This document shows positions 23,620 to 30,349 of a DNA stretch of 30,349 bases, in pieces. Numbering within the stretch: the stretch's first letter is position 1; each line of letters begins with the position of its first letter. The notes below the pieces were generated by a model. That model saw only the letters and a list, made by a program, of their open reading frames with translations, did not search any database and had not been told where the DNA came from. A program made the position numbers and the translations under genes. This stretch comes from an uncultured Oscillospiraceae bacterium. GTDB lineage: Bacteria; Bacillota; Clostridia; Oscillospirales; Ruminococcaceae. The stretch lies in NCBI GenBank assembly GCA_910584715.1, contig CAJUAN010000032.1, forward strand, positions 1 through 30,349, in the 5' to 3' direction.

Positions 23620-25932
23620 ATGAAATTCCGCAGGATCATTTCGGCAGCATTGGGCGTAATGCTCGCATTGTCGGCAGTACCGTGCGTTCCCGCATTTTCG
23701 GCGGACAATACGTCCGCAAAAACCGAGGAAAGCGCCGAGACCGCCGCCATGCGAAACGCTTTGACTGAGGTCAAGAAAAGAGTGACCGTACCGAAACAGC
23801 TTGACAAGTTCGCATACGAAACTAATACGAAATACAGCACGACCTACTACAGATTCTTATGGTACCGGGTCGACGAGACCAAGGAATACCGAAACTACAG
23901 CAGTTACGATGTTGAACATCTTATGAACGAATCCGTCGGGTACCTTACGGTGGAATATTACAACGGCTTTATCAGTTATTTCAATTACTGGCTCGATGAT
24001 ACGGACAGCGCAAACAAGCCGAGCTTTTCAAAGCTGACCGCAAAGGAGCAGGACGATCTGGCGAAAAAATATCTTTATCAGCTCAACCCCGACCTGAAAG
24101 GAAATCCCGCTATAGAGCGGAGGTCCTCGGAAATGAGCCTTTTCGGGAGCAAGGTAAAATACGATATCAGCCGAAAGGAAAGCGGCATCGGTCTGAGCCA
24201 AAATTACGGTTCGGTAATTATCGACCGCGATACGGGGGAGCTTCTGGAATATTCCCTGAAATGGTGGAACGACGCTATGTTCCCCGACGCCTCAAAAAAG
24301 CTTTCCGTAAAGGAGGTATCGGACATTTACGCCTCACGAAAGCCCCTTGAAGCTTACTACGACCTGTTTGCCAAATACGAATATAACGAGGAAACAGACA
24401 AACGCACTTATACGCCCTATGTGTTGGCGGTCTACGAGCCTACGGTAAGCGATGAAAACGAGATAGACGCTATTACGGGAAAGTATACTGCTCTTTATGA
24501 CGACAGGGAGAAGTTTTCCTACACCGACGCATACAGCTGGGGGTACGGCGAAAGCGACAGCGTAAGCGCATACGCGGGCTCTGAAGACGACGGGGACGAC
24601 GAGCCTTCGCTGAGCGAAGCGGAAAAGGAGGCTCTCGAAAAGGAAAATAAATTTCTCAGCTACGAGGAGGCCCTCAAAATAATCAAGGCGGACGAGTACA
24701 TAGTTTTCAACAAGGAGCTCGTTCTGGAGAGAAGCTATATTTCCTCCTATACGGACGACTATGGGGAAGCCCGCCCGTCACGCTGCTTGGAGTTTGAATT
24801 TACCACTGCCGACGAGACCAAGGACTGTATCTATCTTGACGTTACCCTGGACGCCTACAGCGGAAAGATCATATACTTTTACAAGAGCTACAGCTACGGC
24901 GACAAGAGCAAAAACAAAAACGAAACGCCGCTTGACAAGAAAAAATCTCTTGACCTTGCGGAAAAGGCGGCGGAGCATTTTATCGGCGAAAAAGCGGCTG
25001 AGTACGTATATGACGATAACATTAAGATCGACAAGGACACGGTGGTCGGCACATTTGAATATACCCGCTGTGTGAACGGTCTGCCGGCTGTTTTTGATAC
25101 AATGGATGTCAGGGTGGACTCAAAGGGCGAGGTAAGGCTTTTTTCCTACAGATATCACGAGATAGAATTTCCCGAAGCAAACCTTGTTTCCGAGGAGGAA
25201 GCCTACAGAAAGCTTTTCGACCATATGAAGCCCGACCTTTACTACACCGGCTTTACCGACCTGCAGCTAAAGTCCCACGTATATCTTACCTATGAATTTG
25301 AACCGCACTACTATATTAACGCGATAACCGGCGAGAGGATAACAAGCTACGGCGAAGCCTACTATACCGCGGAAAAGGAACCCGAGCCGGTTAAGGAGGT
25401 CAAGCTCTACACCGACATAAAGGGACATAAATATGAAAAGGAGATAACCGAGCTGTTCAAGTACGGCGTGCGTATCAACGATAACGAAAAGCTGAATCCG
25501 GACGAAGTCATAACCGTAGGCGAGTTTGTAACGCTTTGCGGCAAAGCTCACGGCAAGAGCTTCGCAGGACTTTATCCCGACGAAAGGAAATACAACGAAA
25601 AGGAAGAACGGTACGAATACTATGAAAATCCGATGCTAAAGAAAAAGCTTACCTACGGGGAGCTTGCGCGTATCTTCGTTTACGGCTACGCCAACGACTG
25701 TTTTGCCGCCGCGGATGTCAGGAACATTTACGCGCCGCCCTTCAAGAACGTTAAGCAGAGCGACCCTTACTGCGGTTATATTGCTATCGCAAAGGCGAAG
25801 AAGCTTATTTCGGGCAGAGACGGAGAGTTCGACCCGAACCAAAAGCTTTCCCGCGGAAAGTGCCTGAAGCTTTTCTACGACTACATCGCCTCCGACAAGG
25901 AAAAGGACGTTTACGAAATAGTAAGGATATAG
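23620..25932 (+). CDS. Secreted YcdB/YcdC-domain protein with C-terminal SLH-like repeats
   Basis: The 770-residue protein begins with a signal peptide (MKFRRIISAALGVMLALSA..., cleavage near 25-28). The middle holds two copies of a YcdB/YcdC-like domain (about 40-330 and 345-585), each with a PepSY-like strand such as YTRCVNGLPAVFDTMDVRVDSKGE near the end. Residues ~600-770 look like two or three degenerate S-layer-homology repeats (ITELFKYGVRINDNEKLNPDEVITVGEFV, then AIAKAKKLISGRDGEFDPNQKLSRGKC). SLH repeats usually hold proteins on the cell wall. GGGAGGA precedes the ATG by 7 bp. No catalytic residues are evident, so a structural or modulating role at the cell surface is likely. It is divergent from the lone ABC ATPase. 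Confidence 0.85.
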   Translation: MKFRRIISAALGVMLALSAVPCVPAFSADNTSAKTEESAETAAMRNALTEVKKRVTVPKQLDKFAYETNTKYSTTYYRFLWYRVDETKEYRNYSSYDVEHLMNESVGYLTVEYYNGFISYFNYWLDDTDSANKPSFSKLTAKEQDDLAKKYLYQLNPDLKGNPAIERRSSEMSLFGSKVKYDISRKESGIGLSQNYGSVIIDRDTGELLEYSLKWWNDAMFPDASKKLSVKEVSDIYASRKPLEAYYDLFAKYEYNEETDKRTYTPYVLAVYEPTVSDENEIDAITGKYTALYDDREKFSYTDAYSWGYGESDSVSAYAGSEDDGDDEPSLSEAEKEALEKENKFLSYEEALKIIKADEYIVFNKELVLERSYISSYTDDYGEARPSRCLEFEFTTADETKDCIYLDVTLDAYSGKIIYFYKSYSYGDKSKNKNETPLDKKKSLDLAEKAAEHFIGEKAAEYVYDDNIKIDKDTVVGTFEYTRCVNGLPAVFDTMDVRVDSKGEVRLFSYRYHEIEFPEANLVSEEEAYRKLFDHMKPDLYYTGFTDLQLKSHVYLTYEFEPHYYINAITGERITSYGEAYYTAEKEPEPVKEVKLYTDIKGHKYEKEITELFKYGVRINDNEKLNPDEVITVGEFVTLCGKAHGKSFAGLYPDERKYNEKEERYEYYENPMLKKKLTYGELARIFVYGYANDCFAAADVRNIYAPPFKNVKQSDPYCGYIAIAKAKKLISGRDGEFDPNQKLSRGKCLKLFYDYIASDKEKDVYEIVRI

Positions 25933-25966
25933 CATACCCAAATTCAATGTTATACTAATAACCTAT

Positions 25967-26000
25967 AAAAACGCGCTCTCCGTCGGGAGGGCGCGTTTTT
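25967..26000. terminator. Bidirectional terminator between YcdB-SLH and hybrid kinase genes
   Basis: AAAAACGCGCTCTCC pairs with GGGAGGGCGCGTTTTT (loop GTC), giving a strong G/C stem with A and T tails on both sides, between convergent stops at 25932 and 26008. Confidence 0.93.
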
Positions 26001-26007
26001 ATAATTA

Positions 26008-29000
26008 TCAGTTAAGCCATTTTCCCAGTGTTTTCACCAGCACCTTAAGGTCGAGCGGCTTGGAGATATGCTCGTTCATACCTGCGTTCATGGAAGCCTG
26101 AACGTCGTCGTTGAAAGCGTTTGCGGTCATCGCAACAATGGGTACTCCCTTTGCGTCGCGGCGGTTGAGAGCACGTATTGCCCTTGCCGCTTCATTTCCG
26201 TTCATGATAGGCATCTGGATATCCATAAACACCAGATCGTAGTAACCCTGCTCCGAGGCTGCGAATTTGTCCACGGCTTTCCGTCCGTTCTCCGCGCATT
26301 CCACTTCCAGACCCGTCATTTCAAGCAGTTCAACGGCTATCTCCGTGTTTAACTCGTTGTCCTCCGCAAGAAGCACCCGCTTGCCCGAAAAGTCGGCGTT
26401 TTTAAGATTGTCCATATCGTTTTCGTCGTCGGATCTGTCCCCGCCCGATATCATCTCGCGGAAGAGCCGCGCCAGCTTTGATGTAAACAAAGGCTTGCTG
26501 ACAAACGCATCCGCGCCGGCAGCCCGCGCTTCAAGCTCGATGTCCGACCAGTCTGAAGCGGAGATTATAACTATCGGAACTTCGTGCCCTACCTGTCTGC
26601 GTATTTCCTTTGTTACCCTTATACCGTCCATTCCGGGCATTTTCCAGTCGATAAGCGCGGCAAAGAAATTTTCTCCTGCATTACAACGGTCAAAGACCTT
26701 TTTCACCGCTGACTTTCCGTCGGAAACGCACTCGCCGTTCATGCCAAGCTCTTTCAGTATGCGCAGGGCGTTTTCCCGTGTAGTCTCCTCGTCGTCAGCC
26801 ACAAGCACAGGCAGTCCGGCAAAAGCGTCGTAGGAAATATCCTCGGTATCCTGAAGCTTCAGGGAAATATTCACCGTAAATCTTGAACCCTTTCCAAGTT
26901 CGCTTTCCACCTTTATGTCTCCGTTCATCATGCGCACAAGATTGTCGGTTATGGCAAGTCCCAGACCTGTTCCGTGTATTTTGCTTATGCGGCTGTCCGA
27001 AGCCCTTGAAAACGGTTCGAAGATGTGCTCCACAAATTCGGGGGACATTCCTATGCCGTCGTCCTCGAAAACAAATTCGTATCTTCCCGCCCTTTCGTTT
27101 TCACGTGTAGTTTCGGAAATGCCGATCTTTATGTTTCCGCCCTCCGGAGTGTACTTGACCGCGTTGCTTGCAAGGTTCAGGAAAGACCGCTGTATACGCA
27201 GCTTGTCTCCGATGACCTTTTCGTGCACCACGTTTCGTATGCATACCTTCAAATTTTGATTTTTTGCCTTTATCTGCGGGCGCACCATTGAGATAAGAGC
27301 GTCCACCAGGTCGGAAAGATTAAACTCTTCCTCGTTCAGGTCGGCCTTGCCAGACTCGATCTTTGACATATCCAGAACTTCGTTGATAAGCGAGAGCAGA
27401 TGTCCCGAGGATACCGTTATCTTGTTCAGACAGTCGGTAACCCTGTCAGTGTCGTCAAGATGAGTTCCCGCAATGGCAGTCATACCGATAATGGCGTTTA
27501 TAGGCGTGCGGATATCGTGGCTCATTCTTGACAGGAAGTCCGACTTTGCGGAGTTCGCCCGCCTTGCCGCTTCGTATGCGTCCATAAGAGCGTGCTTTGC
27601 GTTTTCCTCCGCCTGGCGGCTCTTTGTGGTGTCGGTGCCGACTATGACAGCCATGATATGACCGTTTCTCTCGCTCCGCGACAAAAGTGAAGTCACACGG
27701 GTGTAGGAATCCGTCACGCTGCTGTAGTATTCTACTTCCCCGCTTCTTTCGCCGGAGTTGTATTTTTTCAGCATTGCTTCGCGGCTCAGTTCGGCTACCA
27801 TTTCCTTGTCGAGGAACTGCGGTTCGGCTTTTTCAAGCCATTCGCTTATAAATTCGTCGAATGCAACGGGAAGCTTTATATTGAATTTTCTGAATGGATT
27901 TATGCCGTGCTTTGTAACGTATTCGCTGGTGATAATTCCGTCGGTAAGATCGAAAGAGTAAGCGTATTCGCAGTTGGTGAGCAGCGCGTCGCGGTACTGA
28001 CCTCTCTCTTCCTTGATTATCTCGTTAAGCTCGTAGGTTTTGGTGATGTCGAGCATTGAGCTTAAAATAAATCTGCTGCCGTCGTCGAATTCCAGCATAC
28101 GGGAGTTGGTCTGTACTCTGCAAACCGTTCCGTCGCTGTGCTTTATGCGGAACTCGTATGACGCTTCGCCGCCGGGCTCTTTTATGCTTTTAACCGCGTT
28201 GGACATAACAGCTATGTCCTCGGGTAGGATATTCTCCCGCATGATTCTGTTCATGTTCATGTCCGCGTCACTGCCGTTCCAGCCGAACAGGAACTTTGCT
28301 TCGTCGTTAAGAAGAAGTATTTCGCGCCTCGGCAGACGGTACGCAAATATTCCGCAGTTGAGGGAGCGCATCATCTGGTTGATCATTGTAAGGGAATTTC
28401 TAAGCTCCATGTTGCGTTCTTCAAGCTCGGTAACGTCGTTGTAGAAGCTGTAAAACAGTGTATTTCCGTCTTCTCCGGCAACTTTTTTTCCGCTGTCGAC
28501 TATCCATTTGATACTGCCGTCCTTGCACTTTACGCGGTACTTTACAGAGTAAACGCTTCCGCGGCTGAGGTCGTCCTCCAAAGCTTTGAGAACATCTTCA
28601 AGGTCGGGAGGGTAAACGATGCGGGAGGCGCTGTTGTTTGAGACCCGGACAAATTCCTCCACAGAGTAGCCGAACAAAGCGGCAGCCGATTCGCTTATAT
28701 AGGTATAAGTAAATTTTTCATCGCCGCGGCTTATTTTGAAGCCTCCGGAAATGCCGCTCAGTATCGTTTCAAGCTGTAAATTTATGTCGGTGTTCACCTG
28801 GAGCAGGGTTTTGGAAAGCTTTTCCTCGGCGGCTTTTTCGTGGGAAATATTTTTAACGTACCACATAACGAGCCTGTTCTGCGGCGAGTACCCCTGAAGT
28901 GGTATAAGCTCGGTGCGCACCCATTTAGGTTCGCCGTCCTCAAGCCGGCGGTAGGTTATGTCTATGTAATCTGAGCCCATGTCGAAAATGGTTTTCATTC

Positions 29001-30021
29001 TGGCGGGAAGCATTATGTTCAGAAATTTTTCCCTGTACTCCATCAAAACGTAATCCTCGGCGAAGCGGCGTATCTGGGAGTCAAAGTCCTCCTTAAAAAA
29101 CGGGGCGTCGTCCTTTTCGGTTTCCGAAATAGTAATAGTGTGCATGGAGTTTTTGTTCAGGTCAATGCAGCCGATACGGTAGTATGTGTCCCTCATAAGG
29201 CTGAGGGAGGACTCAAGCAGCACCTTTTCCTGTTTCTCCTCGTCGATACACTGAGCCGTATAGAGAACGTTATGTACGGAGCCGTCGGGAAGAACGTTCA
29301 CGAGTACCGCCGTACCGCGCATCCAGTTGTACAGACCGGAATTGTTAAGCTGACGGAACTCATAACTGAAGCTCCGCGTTTCGCAGTCCAGATGGGAGCG
29401 GATATAATCCGCGCTGAACTTATTCATGTATTCGGAACGGTCTTCCTCGAAAACGCAGCTTTCGGCGTAAAGCTTCATTGCGCTTTCAGCGTCGCCGCAG
29501 TCGGGAATATGTCCCGCCAAACCGAGTTTGCCCTCGACGACCATATAGGTGTTGGTCGTCATATCAATGCAGCAGCGGATAGGGTACAGCTCACCAAGCG
29601 CGTCTATCCATTCAGAGTAGCGCTGCTCTCTTTGTTTGATCGAGGAAAGATCCTCTATGATACCGACAGCGCGGACAGGAATGCCGTTTCCGTCACGTTC
29701 CACAGTAGTAAGCGTAGCATGGCACCAGTTTTTTCCGCTCTTGTTCCTGAACATTGCGTCGGAGGACTCCGCTCCGCCGTTTATATCAAAGTACAGCTTG
29801 TTAAATGCTGGGATATCACTTTCAAGAACAAAGTCCTCCGAAAAGGAATAGGGCATATTTTTGTACAGTGGACCGCATTTGAATCTTTCACAGGTTCTCG
29901 GCGGTATTTCGGCTGTTCCGCTGCGCACATCATAGCTAAAGTAGTGAATGGAGGTGTGTTCCAAGGCTTTCAGAAGTGTTTTGTCTCCGAAAGCTGACGC
30001 GCCGTCATAGGTACGGTTCAT
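26008..30021 (-). CDS. Soluble multi-PAS hybrid sensor histidine kinase with two receiver domains
   Basis: The 1337-residue protein has no signal peptide or membrane helix, so it is cytoplasmic. Several PAS-type sensor domains occupy residues 1-800; PAC-like ends are near 129, 387, 525, 660 and 795. The kinase core follows: His836 in MSHDIRTPINAIIG, an N box near 950 (NLASNAVKYTPEGG), then DDGIGMS and GTGLGLAI. Two receivers end the protein: the first with Asp1125 in LIDWKMPGMDG, the second with Asp1267 in MDIQMPIMNG, both with the conserved late Lys in SKPL. No output or HPt domain is attached, so a partner must be encoded elsewhere. GAGAGGAG lies just before the ATG. The signal is unknown; PAS domains commonly sense small ligands, redox state or light. 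Confidence 0.95.
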   Translation of the reverse strand: MNRTYDGASAFGDKTLLKALEHTSIHYFSYDVRSGTAEIPPRTCERFKCGPLYKNMPYSFSEDFVLESDIPAFNKLYFDINGGAESSDAMFRNKSGKNWCHATLTTVERDGNGIPVRAVGIIEDLSSIKQREQRYSEWIDALGELYPIRCCIDMTTNTYMVVEGKLGLAGHIPDCGDAESAMKLYAESCVFEEDRSEYMNKFSADYIRSHLDCETRSFSYEFRQLNNSGLYNWMRGTAVLVNVLPDGSVHNVLYTAQCIDEEKQEKVLLESSLSLMRDTYYRIGCIDLNKNSMHTITISETEKDDAPFFKEDFDSQIRRFAEDYVLMEYREKFLNIMLPARMKTIFDMGSDYIDITYRRLEDGEPKWVRTELIPLQGYSPQNRLVMWYVKNISHEKAAEEKLSKTLLQVNTDINLQLETILSGISGGFKISRGDEKFTYTYISESAAALFGYSVEEFVRVSNNSASRIVYPPDLEDVLKALEDDLSRGSVYSVKYRVKCKDGSIKWIVDSGKKVAGEDGNTLFYSFYNDVTELEERNMELRNSLTMINQMMRSLNCGIFAYRLPRREILLLNDEAKFLFGWNGSDADMNMNRIMRENILPEDIAVMSNAVKSIKEPGGEASYEFRIKHSDGTVCRVQTNSRMLEFDDGSRFILSSMLDITKTYELNEIIKEERGQYRDALLTNCEYAYSFDLTDGIITSEYVTKHGINPFRKFNIKLPVAFDEFISEWLEKAEPQFLDKEMVAELSREAMLKKYNSGERSGEVEYYSSVTDSYTRVTSLLSRSERNGHIMAVIVGTDTTKSRQAEENAKHALMDAYEAARRANSAKSDFLSRMSHDIRTPINAIIGMTAIAGTHLDDTDRVTDCLNKITVSSGHLLSLINEVLDMSKIESGKADLNEEEFNLSDLVDALISMVRPQIKAKNQNLKVCIRNVVHEKVIGDKLRIQRSFLNLASNAVKYTPEGGNIKIGISETTRENERAGRYEFVFEDDGIGMSPEFVEHIFEPFSRASDSRISKIHGTGLGLAITDNLVRMMNGDIKVESELGKGSRFTVNISLKLQDTEDISYDAFAGLPVLVADDEETTRENALRILKELGMNGECVSDGKSAVKKVFDRCNAGENFFAALIDWKMPGMDGIRVTKEIRRQVGHEVPIVIISASDWSDIELEARAAGADAFVSKPLFTSKLARLFREMISGGDRSDDENDMDNLKNADFSGKRVLLAEDNELNTEIAVELLEMTGLEVECAENGRKAVDKFAASEQGYYDLVFMDIQMPIMNGNEAARAIRALNRRDAKGVPIVAMTANAFNDDVQASMNAGMNEHISKPLDLKVLVKTLGKWLN

Positions 30022-30105
30022 TACGCTGCTCCTCTCGAGTAAATTCGCACTATTGTAAAAACGTCTTTTGGGGTCAGGCGATATACTAACTATACATATA
30101 TTTTA

Positions 30106-30135
30106 ATTATACAATATAAACAAGCGGTATGTCAA
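30106..30135 (-). promoter_or_regulatory. Consensus promoter of the hybrid kinase gene
   Basis: On the minus strand TTGACA (30130-30135) is followed after 18 bp by TATAAT (30106-30111). Both hexamers match the vegetative consensus. The predicted leader is ~80 nt. Confidence 0.85.
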
Positions 30136-30211
30136 CCGAAGAAAAGGAAAAATCATTGGAATCGTTTTTATATTGTCAATTTTTGCTTAGCGCACAAACG
30201 TATTGCCCCGC

Positions 30212-30349
30212 CAGAGATTAGCTGGTCAAGCTGAGCACAGCTTGCGGGGGTCAAGGGGGCAGAGCCCCTTGTCGCGCTTCGCAAAGCGCGAAACTCCTTC
30301 CCCGCGCCCGCAGGCGCATATCCTTAAAAAACGGAGAAAGGGGTGAGGA
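30212..30349 (-). repeat. Interspersed repeat with three hairpins (right, inverted copy, runs off the window)
   Basis: Read on the minus strand this matches 244-380: CAAGCTG/CAGCTTG (30227-30244), GGGGGC/GCCCC (about 30255-30268) and CGCGCTT/AAGCGCG (about 30273-30290) with AGATTAGCTGG at its edge. The stem near 30273 differs from the left copy by compensating changes. An extra G/C-rich hairpin (near 30305) is present here but not in the left copy. It is cut by the window end. Confidence 0.75.

Noticed and set aside
29140..29997. 285-codon plus-strand frame
   Set aside because: It is antisense to the hybrid kinase, whose frame has clear domain motifs; no ribosome site or family motif supports it.

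Overview
The window looks like chromosomal DNA of a Gram-positive anaerobe of the Clostridia, probably a gut Ruminococcus/Oscillospiraceae-type organism. This is inferred from AGGAGG-type ribosome sites, DUF3788 and DUF3781 proteins, paired ABC exporters, SLH and YcdB surface proteins, secreted proteins with Cys-x-x-Cys repeats and Ser/Thr/Pro stalks, and a large soluble PAS hybrid kinase. No phage, CRISPR array, transposase or integrase was found.

Layout. Positions 1-380 are repeat DNA: two head-to-head copies of a ~115-bp hairpin-rich unit, then a second unit of three hairpins. That second unit recurs in inverted orientation at the right end (30212-30349), so ~29.8 kb lies between inverted repeats. 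Next come an ECF-like sigma factor with a long C-terminal extension (528-2180) and, convergent to it, a chemotaxis receptor (4334-2274). A divergent promoter region follows.

From 4694 to 15207 all genes are on the + strand: prmA, a GNAT acetyltransferase, a frameshifted ketopantoate-reductase gene, a PEBP/YbhB protein, DUF3788, an unrecognised 384-residue protein, a maltose-type acetyltransferase, DUF3781, and then a divergent type IIA topoisomerase pair (ParE-like and ParC-like). A Nudix hydrolase and a short frameshifted reading frame lie between the two topoisomerase subunits. A tRNA-Ala(CGC) with clear promoter and terminator follows.

The next block is about transport and the cell surface: two overlapping ABC exporter half-transporters (15590-19247), a 974-residue secreted modular protein (minus strand), a lone MacB/LolD-type ABC ATPase (minus strand), and a secreted YcdB/YcdC-SLH protein (plus strand). 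The last gene is a 1337-residue hybrid histidine kinase with several PAS domains and two receiver domains (minus strand), read from a near-consensus promoter.

The points most worth a second look are the topoisomerase pair with drifted motifs (Ala at the quinolone-contact serine position, no recognisable GyrA box), two genes broken by one base in homopolymer runs, the sigma factor with a fused C-terminal region, the symmetric repeat structures at the window ends, and several unassigned operator-like repeats. Nothing here is clearly a new defence or mobile system. All functional calls rest on reading the sequence, without database searches.
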